This document shows, piece after piece, positions 1 to 6,541 of a stretch of 16,719 nucleotides of DNA; positions within the stretch are counted from its first letter, which is position 1, and every line of letters begins with the position of its first letter. The position numbers were made by a program, and so were the translations under genes. Below the pieces are notes generated by a model. That model was not told the origin of the DNA, searched no databases, and worked only from the letters and a program-made list of their open reading frames with translations. The DNA lies in NCBI GenBank assembly GCA_021816565.1, contig JAKAXN010000061.1, forward strand, positions 1 to 16,719. Reading direction: 5' to 3'. Origin of the DNA: Actinomycetes bacterium. GTDB taxonomy: Bacteria; Actinomycetota; Acidimicrobiia; Acidimicrobiales; Palsa-688.

Positions 1-1
1 G

Positions 2-88
2 GACGGCCAGCACATCACCCGCACCTACTCGCAGTTCCTGAGCGGGGCGCTGCAGTCGGCCCTGCAGCCGGAGGTAGCAGCCTCCTGA
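2..88 (+). CDS. C-terminal end of an unidentified protein (5' truncated by window edge)
   Basis: An open frame enters from the left edge and gives 28 residues (beginning DGQHITRTYSQFLSG and ending PEVAAS) before a TGA at 86-88. The fragment reads like a real, slightly amphipathic C-terminus rather than a shadow frame. It lies on the same strand as the tRNA-Val that begins 57 bases later. I do not recognise the family from 28 residues and assign no function. It belongs to the chromosomal left flank, outside the integrated element. Confidence 0.55.
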   Translation, partial: DGQHITRTYSQFLSGALQSALQPEVAAS

Positions 89-110
89 GCAGGGGGGGGT
101 TCTGGCGAAG

Positions 111-126
111 GGCGCCCGAGGGCGCT
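111..126 (+). terminator. Weak hairpin between the left-edge gene and tRNA-Val
   Basis: The arms gcgcc (112-116) and ggcgc (121-125) pair around a cgag tetraloop, and a G-U pair extends the stem by one. It sits 23 bases after the stop of the left-edge gene and before the tRNA. There is no T-run, so termination is only a possibility; the hairpin could be chance in GC-rich DNA. Confidence 0.25.
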
Positions 127-145
127 AGTCTCACCAGTCCCGCCC

Positions 146-222
146 GGGCGCTTGGCTCAGTTGGTTAGAGCGCAGCCTTCACACGGCTGAGGTCACAGGT
201 TCGATTCCTGTAGCGCCCACCA
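146..222 (+). tRNA. tRNA-Val (anticodon CAC), with encoded CCA
   Basis: A full cloverleaf can be read. The acceptor arm is gggcgct (146-152) pairing with agcgccc (212-218). The D arm contains gctcagttggttagagc. The anticodon stem cagcc/ggctg encloses the loop ttcacac, so the anticodon is CAC and reads GUG valine codons. The T arm is acaggttcgattcctgt. The discriminator base A is followed by CCA at 220-222. The 3' part of the gene, from the anticodon arm onward, is the 52-bp left attachment repeat of the integrated element. The gene remains intact because the element restores the same sequence. The last bases of the encoded CCA appear to come from the element (see findings). Confidence 0.95.
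169..220 (+). repeat. attL core (52-bp direct repeat within tRNA-Val)
   Basis: The stretch from the base before the anticodon stem to the second base after the acceptor stem is repeated without mismatch at 8890-8941. The flanking bases differ on both sides (g168 versus c8889; c221 versus t8942), so the repeat is exactly 52 bp. Tyrosine-recombinase elements commonly use the 3' end of a tRNA gene as attachment site, and a repeat of this kind is the expected product of integration. Confidence 0.93.
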
Positions 223-303
223 GAGAAAGAGGGCATAACCCCAGGTCAGGGGCCAGATTTAGGTCCACCTGAGTTGACCGTGATTATCCGTAAGAACCCC
301 CAT

Positions 304-346
304 CGTGCCCCTCGTTGGGGCACGCGAGGGGCACGCCGGGGGCACG
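304..346 (+). repeat. Left integrase arm-site cluster (ggggcacg repeats, 11-bp period)
   Basis: Three copies of ggggcacg start at 317, 328 and 339, exactly 11 bp apart, so they lie on the same face of the helix. An inverted copy, cgtgcccc, lies at 304-311. It forms an 11-bp perfect inverted repeat (304-314 with 325-335) with part of the direct repeats. The first two copies make a 19-bp unit that recurs with one mismatch at 8806-8824 near attR. Position, repetition and presence at both ends fit arm-type binding sites of a tyrosine integrase or its partner. The inverted repeat could also fold as a hairpin. Confidence 0.6.
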
Positions 347-855
347 ACGGTTCGCCTGGGTAACCAACGGACAAGTCCCGAATGCGAGCGGCCCGGCGCC
401 ACCAGGGTCACGTGTCCCCGGTGATGGCCAGCGTCCGCCGTCGAAGCGACGCCCACGCATGAGCAGCTACATAGTGGACCGGTTGCAGGAGTTCTCTCGT
501 GCACTACGTGACCGCGGCCCGGGGGAAGCCGTCGGAGATCTGCCATTAGTGGCGACAGCGGCCATCCACCTGGTCCGGTACCCCACAGCAGAGCGCGGAA
601 GGAGCCGACTTGGGCATCATGTCTTCCCGCTTGTTCCCGTGCTTTTCATGCACTATCGTTGTAACATTACATCAACGACCTGGAACATTATGTGCGTCAC
701 ATCGACCGCTTACATTGTGTTCTAGTGTGTTACATAACGCCGATTATTCTCGCTCGTCGCTGGGGGCTGTGGGCGGGCGGGTCGCTCGATATGGAACTTT
801 CTGTGGGTGTTGATGTTCCTGTTCTGCGCTGGGGGTCGCGGTGGGCGGGATGCTG
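347..855. other. Non-coding left end of the element, with an AT-rich block
   Basis: No convincing gene is visible here; the short open frames have no good start signals. Most of it is GC-rich, but about 620-760 is markedly AT-richer. This block contains ttacat at 667, 710 and 730, acatta twice, and a small perfect inverted repeat atgtg-cgt-cacat at 690-702. A second inverted repeat, cgttg/caacg, spans 657-677. It follows the 3' end of the minus-strand propeller gene. Protein-binding sites, an origin-like region or the remnant of a promoter are all possible, and nothing here decides between them. Confidence 0.4.
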
Positions 856-2208
856 TTATCGCGGCAGGTTGTAGGGGCCTGCGGTGATGTGGACGGCCGT
901 CCAGGTGGATCCCGCGTTGTCGGTCCGCCAGAACGGTCCTCCGTCGGGGCTGGGGATGGCCCATCCGTTGAGTGGGGTGAGGAAGTCGAGGCTGTCTGCC
1001 GCTCCGTAGGTTCCGGGGCTCTTCATCGGGATTGTGGGCGTCGAGGTGTGCCAGTGGGCTCCCGCGTCGTTTGTGGACATGACCTCGGTGCCGTTTGTGA
1101 GCCGCCAGTGGGTCGGGTCGATCAGATCAACTTTCCACGGCTGGGGGGAAGTCGGTACGAGCTGTGATTGCCATGTCTTGCCGTTGTCGGAGCTGGTGGC
1201 GATGACAGTGGCGCCCGGCCTGCCGTCGATGGTCTCGGCGATGGCGATGTGGCTACCCTGCACCACGGGGGGGCTCAGGCCTGCTCCTGCTGGTGCGGGC
1301 GTTCCGGGAGGAAGAGGCACGGCAGTGACCGGGTGCCAGTGGGAGCCGCCATCGCTGGTCGTGTAGAGGTAGGGGTCGCCCCCGTTGCAGTAGCTGCTGG
1401 CCCATCCGACGGTGGGGGAGGTGAAGCTGATCGTCTTGTCGCAGCCGGGAGGCAGCGCGCCGGGGGTGGAAAGCCCCGGGCCGGTCAGCTCCGTTCGCGA
1501 GACCAGGCTCCATGTTGAGCCACCGTCGGAGGTGCGATAGAGCCGCACCCCGCTCGAACCGGCGGCTGCTCCGATGTCGATGCACCACCCGTGGGAGGGG
1601 TCGACGAACTGCAGCTCGCAGCCGTCGGGGTCTGTCCCAACCTGCTGCCAGGTTCGGCCGCCATTGGTTGTGCGGTACAGGGGCGCCTTGGGGCCACCTG
1701 GGCCTCCGGGGGCGATCCATGCGAGGTCGCTGTTCAAGAAGTAGCTCGCTCCGACGCCTTCTCCTGGGGGTGTGAACACGTCCTGCCAGGTGTGGCCGCT
1801 GTCGGTGGTGCGGACCACATACGCCTGCGATGTCAGGTTGCTCGCCACGACAGCCCACCAGGTTGTTGTCGATTCCGGCTGGAAACTCTGAAGGACGCCG
1901 TAGTCTCCTGCCACGGTGCTGGGCGGCGCCGGCGCGGTGGTCCGCGACGGCATCGGCGACGTTGTAGGCGATGAAGGTGTCGGAGCGGGAACAATGGTGG
2001 GGGGACTGATCACCTTGACCGTGGAGGTCGTCTGGTTTGGGATCAGCCACGCCGACAAGGCCACCGCTGCAGCAACTGCTGCGCCGGTCAGCCCCCCGAG
2101 CATTCCCCGGCGTCGGCGCTGACGGACGCGGGCCTTAGCCTTCAAGGCCGGAACATGCGCCATGGCACGATCGAGTTCTTCGGGGCTAGGCGGGATCGGC
2201 GGAAGCAT
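856..2208 (-). CDS. Membrane-anchored seven-Asp-box (BNR/Ycf48-like) beta-propeller protein, candidate sigma-factor partner
   Basis: This is a 450-residue protein. A short cytoplasmic N-terminus (1-36) rich in Arg/Lys (RVRQRRRRG) precedes one membrane span (about 37-56). A Pro/Thr/Ser-rich linker (about 60-100) follows, then an extracellular domain. Seven Asp-box motifs can be read: TTDSGHTW (134), TTNGGRTW (180), TSDGGSTW (226), TSDGGSHW (284), SSDNGKTW (339), TNDAGAHW (379) and TDNAGSTW (429). This suits a seven-bladed propeller of the BNR/photosystem-II-Ycf48 type. Cysteines at 197, 209, 256 and 274 could form disulfides. The ATG at 2208 is chosen because ggaggag lies just upstream and the gene then overlaps the sigma gene by 23 bp. 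The overlap implies translational coupling and suggests an anti-sigma or sensor role, but no zinc-binding anti-sigma domain is present. Ligand and function are unknown. Confidence 0.82.
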   Translation of the reverse strand: MLPPIPPSPEELDRAMAHVPALKAKARVRQRRRRGMLGGLTGAAVAAAVALSAWLIPNQTTSTVKVISPPTIVPAPTPSSPTTSPMPSRTTAPAPPSTVAGDYGVLQSFQPESTTTWWAVVASNLTSQAYVVRTTDSGHTWQDVFTPPGEGVGASYFLNSDLAWIAPGGPGGPKAPLYRTTNGGRTWQQVGTDPDGCELQFVDPSHGWCIDIGAAAGSSGVRLYRTSDGGSTWSLVSRTELTGPGLSTPGALPPGCDKTISFTSPTVGWASSYCNGGDPYLYTTSDGGSHWHPVTAVPLPPGTPAPAGAGLSPPVVQGSHIAIAETIDGRPGATVIATSSDNGKTWQSQLVPTSPQPWKVDLIDPTHWRLTNGTEVMSTNDAGAHWHTSTPTIPMKSPGTYGAADSLDFLTPLNGWAIPSPDGGPFWRTDNAGSTWTAVHITAGPYNLPR

Positions 2209-2686
2209 CGCTCTCCTCCAACTTGTCTGACTCCAGCCGGCGCAACCTGACCATGGCTCGGCCGAGATGCGTCTTGACGGTGGGCACCGACAGCCCCAGG
2301 ACCTCCGACACCTGACCGTCGCTGAAGCCGGCCAGATAGTGCAAGACCACCACCTGCTGTTGACGTCGCGACAGACCCCGTAGTCCTGCCGCGACATCCA
2401 TCCTCTCAACGGTGTCGGTCTCGAACGACGACCGGGCGTCTGCAACGGTGCCGCCCGTAACTACACGGTCATGGCGGCGCAGAATGTCGATCGCCAGGTT
2501 CGTGGCCACTGTCGTGACCCAGGCGTGGGGGTAGTCGGAGACCTTCGACCAGCGAGTCAGAGCTCGAATCACCGTCTCGCTGGCAACGTCCTCGGCCATG
2601 CCGGACCCGACGATTCTCGCGGCGGTGCGTTCAGCCTGCACGAACAACTCCGCTACAAGCCCGTCGTCGGGACCGGTCCTGGCCAT
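2186..2686 (-). CDS. ECF RNA polymerase sigma factor, SigE-like short family
   Basis: A 166-residue group 4 sigma factor that would direct RNA polymerase to a small regulon. Region 2 lies at about 12-75 (AEDVASETVIRALTRW, then AWVTTVATNLAIDILRR). Region 4 lies at about 98-150, with RGLSRRQQQVVVLHYLAG leading into a helix-turn-helix (SDGQVSEVLGLSVPTVKTHL). Length and motif order match the short actinobacterial SigE-like ECF proteins, and no extra C-terminal domain is present. The ATG at 2686 follows a modest purine-rich site (cagggg). The 3' end overlaps the membrane propeller gene by 23 bp, so the two are probably one operon and one regulatory unit. It is cargo of the integrated element, and its target promoters cannot be read with confidence. 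Confidence 0.9.
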   Translation of the reverse strand: MARTGPDDGLVAELFVQAERTAARIVGSGMAEDVASETVIRALTRWSKVSDYPHAWVTTVATNLAIDILRRHDRVVTGGTVADARSSFETDTVERMDVAAGLRGLSRRQQQVVVLHYLAGFSDGQVSEVLGLSVPTVKTHLGRAMVRLRRLESDKLEESDASADPA

Positions 2687-2719
2687 TACCCCTGTCTAAC
2701 GTCTGACACCATCTCCACG

Positions 2720-2743
2720 AACGACACCCAGACCGACTTTTCC
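2720..2743 (-). promoter_or_regulatory. Possible ECF-type promoter of the sigma operon
   Basis: On the minus strand GGAAA (2743-2739) and CGTT (2723-2720) are separated by 15 bases, about 35 bases upstream of the sigma-factor ATG. ECF promoters commonly have a GGAAC-like -35 and a CGTT/CGTC -10 about 16-17 apart. This is a near match that would allow autoregulation. The spacing is short and the words are small, so chance is a real alternative. Confidence 0.25.
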
Positions 2744-2764
2744 GCAGAGAATGTCAGCCCACGG

Positions 2765-2984
2765 GGAAAGGCTCGCGGCACCCCCTACCGCAGGAGGCCC
2801 TGCCGCAGATCAACCCATCTGCGCTGTCAGCCGCCGGAAACACCACAGGGTCGGGAGCCGAGCAGAGCGACGGTTCCGGCGCTGGCCCTCTCGCCCTAGC
2901 CCGCGCCCGAATGTACGTGCCGATTGTCGCAGACGGCTCAGGGTCCTGCTGCCGCAGCGCTCGGCAGGCTTGTTCCGGCCCAAG
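2765..2984. other. Intergenic DNA between relaxase and sigma operon
   Basis: This is part of a gap of about 360 bases between the start of the sigma operon and the end of the relaxase gene, both on the minus strand. I see no supported gene. Open frames crossing it, on either strand, run on into the antisense or out-of-frame sequence of the relaxase gene and lack a good start. It is GC-rich and, apart from the hairpins at its right side, shows no clear repeat. Confidence 0.4.
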
Positions 2985-3028
2985 CCGCCGCCCCCAGGCG
3001 GCGGTGCGGAGCGCCGCCGTAGGCGGCG
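2985..3028 (-). terminator. Two tandem GC hairpins after the relaxase gene
   Basis: The first hairpin has 8-bp arms, ccgccgcc (2985-2992) and ggcggcgg (2997-3004), with a ccca loop. The second has 7-bp arms, cgccgcc (3012-3018) and ggcggcg (3022-3028), with a 3-base loop. They begin about 20 bases past the relaxase TAA (3049-3051, minus strand) and precede the sigma operon. Tandem hairpins without a T-run are common at 3' ends in high-GC actinobacteria. They would separate relaxase transcription from the sigma operon. Confidence 0.5.
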
Positions 3029-3048
3029 GGATCACCGGCGGGCTGGCG

Positions 3049-6000
3049 TTAGAGGCTGAGTCCGCGGTCGGGCTCTTGGACCAGGCCGTGGTCGAGCGCC
3101 GGGGTGAGGCTTTGGGCCAGGCGGAGGGCTTGGGCTCTTTCGAGGCGGTGCTGACGGTCGAGTTTCTCGGCCCGGTCGATGGCCTGGTCGAGATCGCGGA
3201 GTCGGTCGAGGGCGTCGGGATGTTCTCGCAGGTACTGGTCCCGGGCGTGCTGGGCTTGTTCGAGCCTGTCGACCTCGCCGCTGAGCTGGTGGAGTCGTTC
3301 CTGGTAGCGCCCGGCGAGGGGTGCACCTTCGTGTTGCCAGTCCTGTAGGGCGTGCTGGTAGCCCTCTGCGGCCACAGCGAGGTCCCGGGTGGCTTTGCGT
3401 CTAGCTCTCCAACCCAGGTCCGGCCTGTCGGCTTCGGTCCTGGCGAGCTGATACTCGTGGCGGGCGGCGAGGTAGCGGCGGGCGGCGAGCCCGCCCGGAT
3501 GGTCGGCGAAGCGTCCTCGGCCGGCGTTGAGGTCCTGGAGCTGCTGTTCGGCCTCGGCGAGGCTGGCTGCGGTCTTGTGCAGCTGGTGGGCGTGGTCGGG
3601 AGGGATGGCCACGGCAACGTCCCGCCGCTGGGCGTGCAGATCGATCAGGCTCTGCTGCTCCGCAGCTTGGAGGGTCCAGGCCTGGCGTCGCTGGGTGTCC
3701 CAGTCCAAGGCGAGGCGCTGCAGGGCCTGGCGGGGATCGAAGCCGACGGCATGGACATGGCTGGCGCCCCGGGATCGGCTCATGGCCACATAGGCCAGTT
3801 CGCGGCCCCCGCCGTCGGCCAGGACGTGGGCGGTGTCGACGGTGGCCCCTTGGGAGCGGTGGACGGTGATGGCATATCCGTAGCCGACCCGATCGGGCGC
3901 CAGATACTCCCCGCTGATCCTGAGCTCGCCGCCGTCGGGCGTGACGGCGGTGAGGGCCTGCTGGTCGGGGTGGACGGCGGTGATGGTGGCCCGCTGGGAG
4001 GTCGTCCAGGCCTGTTGCGGTCCGGGGGTGAGGGTGACGATCTGATCCCCGGCTTGGAACACCCGCCCGTCGGGGCTGTGCAGTTCGGGCCCGTCGAGCC
4101 GGCCCAGGGCCCTCCAGGCTTGCCGGGCGGTGTGGTTGAGAGCGGCGACGTTGTCGCGGCGGTAGGCGAGCAGCAGGCTGTCCTTCCCGGCCGCCACGTC
4201 GGCGGCCCACGCCCGGACCATGTCGTGGGCCGCCCGGGCCTGGCTGGTGGCCGGGTGGATCCGCCCGTGCCGGCTGTACCAGACGAGCGCGGTCTCGACC
4301 CGCCCGGCTCGTAGCTGGTCCAGGGCAGCCCGTTCGGCCGGGTCTGTCTGGCGGAGGTTGTCGGCGAGGGTGTGGACGGTCTCGGGGTGGCGGGCGGTGA
4401 GGGCTTCGAGCGCTCCGCCGGGGCCGACGGCGTCGAGTTGGTGGTAGTCGCCGACCACGATCATCCGGGCCCCCGCCCGCTCGACGGCCCCGAGGAGGCG
4501 GCCGATGTCGGTGTCGGTGGTCATGCCGGCCTCGTCCAGGATCAGTACGTGCCGGTCGGTCAGGCGGAGCTGGCCGTGCTCCAGCCGCCAGCTCAGTGAC
4601 GCCACCGTCCGCGTTTCGATCCCGGCGCCGGAGTCGAGAGTGCGGGCCGCCTGGCCGGACGTGGCCGCCCCTACCACCTCATGCCCGGCGTCTTCGAGCC
4701 CCGCGGCCACCGCGGCCAAGGTTGTGGTCTTGCCCGACCCAGCCACCCCGACCACCACGTCCAGCCGCCGGCCCGACGACACCAGCGCCTCGGCCACCGT
4801 CCGCTGGCGGTCGGTGAGGCGCAGTCCGACCGCTGTCTCGAACCGGGACACCGCCCCCGCCGCAGCCTCCCGGTCGACGCCGGGGGCGCCCGGGGTGGTC
4901 AGGCGTTCGGCCAGCTCGGCGATACGCCGCTCGTCAGCGACCACCGACGCGGCAGCCCACACGGCCTCCCCGGCACCCGCCACCGGAGGAAGAGCAACGG
5001 CCAGCTCGTGGCCGAGGACCCGATCCACCGCCTCGTCCAGGAACGAGACAGGCAGCCCGTGCAGGAGCGGGGCCGCGGCGATCATCACGTCGCCTCGGGT
5101 GAAGGACTTGAGCTCAGCGAGCCGACCGCCCGGGGCGAGCAGCTCCTCGGCCAACCCGTCCAGCACCCCAGCACTGGGCGGCTGGTATTCGAGGCCGGCC
5201 CGACGCACCTGACGGTCCAGCTCGACCGGCGGGTAGCCCGCCTGGGTGAGCTCTCCCTGCCACCGTCCGACCAGGTCCCCCACCACCTCGTGGGTCTTGC
5301 GGTCCCGGGTGGCCCGGGCCGCGATCGCCCGGGCCCGGTAGGAGCCGTCGGGGCCGACCGCCTGTTCGATCTGGGCGGAGCGGGTGGCGTGGACCTCCCA
5401 CGCCTCTTTGGGGATCCCGGCGACGGCCCAGCTGCCCAGCCGTCCGGACGGTCCGCCATCCGGCTCGATCCCATATCCCAGCTCGACTGCCTTGGCCGCT
5501 GCGGCCATCCGCCCGACCGCGGTGGCGGCGTGGAGATGGTCGCGCAGGAACGCCGTGTCCAAGGCTTTCCAGCCGCCCCGGGCGTCTCGCATCGAGACGA
5601 CATTGGCGATCAGCACGTGATCGTGGACCTGGGGGTCACCGGCCCGGGTGGTGGCGTGCCGGGAGACCGCCCAGACCAGCCCGCCTGTCGGGGTGCGCAC
5701 CCCGGCCCGGCCCCGCCGGCCCCCGGCCTCAACCATCAGCCGGTCCAGATAGCCGAGGGTGGCGTCACGCTCGGCATCGGCGATGGCGTGCATGTCCTCG
5801 GCCCGGCCGATCACCCCCAACTCGGCGATGCTCTTGTGCGGCGAGACCACCAGCTCCATCCCCGGCCGCCGGCACCCCGCCAGACGCTCCCCGCTCAGCG
5901 GGTCACGGGCCCCGCCGGCCCCGAACACCGCCCGCCAGTCGGCCATGTCCACCTCGCCGTCCAGGCCCAGCGCGTGGCGGCCGGCGCCGCCCCACACCAT

Positions 6001-6114
6001 CGGGGTCTCCCCCCGGCCGGCGTAGTAGTCCAGCGCGGCCGAGACGGGGTCGTCGCTTCGGCCGGCCACGGTGTGCTCGTGGTAGGCCACCGAGTCGACC
6101 CCCATCATCCGCAT
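3049..6114 (-). CDS. MobF-family relaxase-helicase (TrwC/TraA type)
   Basis: A 1,021-residue conjugative relaxase fused to a superfamily 1 helicase. It would nick one strand at oriT, bind the 5' end covalently through a tyrosine and unwind the DNA for transfer. The N-terminal relaxase domain has DYYAGRGETP (about 29-38, candidate catalytic tyrosines) and SPHKS (91). The metal-binding His triad is H153-x10-HDH (GDPQVHDH). The helicase domain has Walker A GVAGSGKTT (456), Walker B LDEAGM (526), VGDYHQLDAVGPG (554) and YAITVHRSQGATVD (747). The last 180 residues are charged and likely coiled coil. Homologues start near MMGV-SV, so ATG 6114 is chosen. TTG 6123 has a better-spaced GGAGGT, and ATG 6147 and TTG 6187-6189 are further upstream alternatives. 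The length is usual for the family and all key motifs are present. There is no coupling protein next to it. Confidence 0.92.
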   Translation of the reverse strand: MRMMGVDSVAYHEHTVAGRSDDPVSAALDYYAGRGETPMVWGGAGRHALGLDGEVDMADWRAVFGAGGARDPLSGERLAGCRRPGMELVVSPHKSIAELGVIGRAEDMHAIADAERDATLGYLDRLMVEAGGRRGRAGVRTPTGGLVWAVSRHATTRAGDPQVHDHVLIANVVSMRDARGGWKALDTAFLRDHLHAATAVGRMAAAAKAVELGYGIEPDGGPSGRLGSWAVAGIPKEAWEVHATRSAQIEQAVGPDGSYRARAIAARATRDRKTHEVVGDLVGRWQGELTQAGYPPVELDRQVRRAGLEYQPPSAGVLDGLAEELLAPGGRLAELKSFTRGDVMIAAAPLLHGLPVSFLDEAVDRVLGHELAVALPPVAGAGEAVWAAASVVADERRIAELAERLTTPGAPGVDREAAAGAVSRFETAVGLRLTDRQRTVAEALVSSGRRLDVVVGVAGSGKTTTLAAVAAGLEDAGHEVVGAATSGQAARTLDSGAGIETRTVASLSWRLEHGQLRLTDRHVLILDEAGMTTDTDIGRLLGAVERAGARMIVVGDYHQLDAVGPGGALEALTARHPETVHTLADNLRQTDPAERAALDQLRAGRVETALVWYSRHGRIHPATSQARAAHDMVRAWAADVAAGKDSLLLAYRRDNVAALNHTARQAWRALGRLDGPELHSPDGRVFQAGDQIVTLTPGPQQAWTTSQRATITAVHPDQQALTAVTPDGGELRISGEYLAPDRVGYGYAITVHRSQGATVDTAHVLADGGGRELAYVAMSRSRGASHVHAVGFDPRQALQRLALDWDTQRRQAWTLQAAEQQSLIDLHAQRRDVAVAIPPDHAHQLHKTAASLAEAEQQLQDLNAGRGRFADHPGGLAARRYLAARHEYQLARTEADRPDLGWRARRKATRDLAVAAEGYQHALQDWQHEGAPLAGRYQERLHQLSGEVDRLEQAQHARDQYLREHPDALDRLRDLDQAIDRAEKLDRQHRLERAQALRLAQSLTPALDHGLVQEPDRGLSL

Positions 6115-6170
6115 CCACGCCAACCCGCCACCACCTCCCTCACCCATGCCGCCGACCCAGATCCCGCATG

Positions 6171-6239
6171 GCAACGCAAAGCGTTGCAATCGTGTTCGAG
6201 TCTTTATTGGGTTTTACAGCCAGTGGATGGGCCTGTAAA
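6171..6239. other. Candidate oriT region: two hairpins upstream of the relaxase gene
   Basis: The first inverted repeat is gcaacgc-aaa-gcgttgc (6171-6187), which extends to 9-bp arms with one mismatch. The second pairs tttacag (6213-6219) with ctgtaaa (6233-6239) and can add further pairs with a one-base bulge. Between them lies a T-rich stretch. MobF relaxases typically recognise a hairpin close to the nick site, and oriT usually lies beside the relaxase gene, so this is the best oriT candidate in the element. No known nic sequence is recognisable. The hairpins could instead be operators for the relaxase promoter. Confidence 0.4.
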
Positions 6240-6367
6240 GGATGATGTTAGTGACCGGTAAGAGAAGGTGAATAGAGGTCAGTTGACAGATGGTAGATGG
6301 GGAGGGGGCGAGGGAGATGTGGCGGTAGGTAGAGGTAGCTGACCGCCCATCGTCCATAGGAAGAGGA

Positions 6368-6387
6368 CCCGGAAAAAATTTTCCGGG
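6368..6387. promoter_or_regulatory. 20-bp palindrome with AT centre, likely operator
   Basis: The arms cccggaaaa (6368-6376) and ttttccggg (6379-6387) match perfectly around two bases. An A/T-rich centre with GC-rich ends in a divergent control region is typical of a binding site for a dimeric repressor. It lies between the minus-strand relaxase and the plus-strand xis-int genes and could control either. No dedicated repressor gene is seen in the element. Read as RNA it would form a tight hairpin, but no T-run follows, so a terminator is less likely. Confidence 0.5.
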
Positions 6388-6407
6388 CCCTCCGGACAAC
6401 TCCAACG

Positions 6408-6441
6408 GACGCCAGCGGACATCAGCAGACGCCAGCGGACA
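6408..6441 (+). repeat. Two 14-bp direct repeats at 20-bp spacing upstream of xis
   Basis: The word gacgccagcggaca occurs at 6408-6421 and 6428-6441 with a period of 20 bases, close to two helical turns. A shorter related cggaca lies a little upstream. They stand about 40 bases before the proposed xis promoter. Likely roles are binding sites for the excisionase or another element regulator; iterons of a replication origin are possible, but no Rep gene is present. Confidence 0.55.
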
Positions 6442-6482
6442 CGATCCGTTCAGGACCGGCTGTATTCATTCTTAAACCATGC

Positions 6483-6511
6483 TCGACAAGCCGGTCAATA
6501 TCGGTTACAAA
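6483..6511 (+). promoter_or_regulatory. Likely promoter of xis-int
   Basis: TCGACA (6483-6488) and TACAAA (6506-6511) are separated by exactly 17 bases and resemble sigma-70-type -35 and -10 boxes (5/6 and 4/6 to consensus). Transcription would begin near 6518, leaving a leader of about 25 bases before the ATG at 6542, including the aggagg ribosome site. Confidence 0.4.
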
Positions 6512-6541
6512 CACAATCCCCCGAGAACCAGGAGGTCGCCC

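Noticed and set aside
304..346. CRISPR-like array
   Set aside because: The repeats are 8 bp at an 11-bp period with no spacers and no cas genes nearby; arm-type sites fit better.
315..725. Small open frames in the left end (259-546 minus, 315-725 plus)
   Set aside because: They run through the arm-site repeats and the AT-rich block, lack ribosome sites and show no protein-like composition.
3352..4314. Long plus-strand open frame opposite the relaxase gene (also 4681-6261)
   Set aside because: These are antisense shadows of a high-GC gene: Gly/Pro/Arg-rich, no family motifs and no ribosome sites, while the minus strand carries complete relaxase and helicase motifs.
6408..6441. Replication iterons
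   Set aside because: There are only two full copies and no replication initiator gene in the element, so a regulatory or Xis-binding role is preferred.
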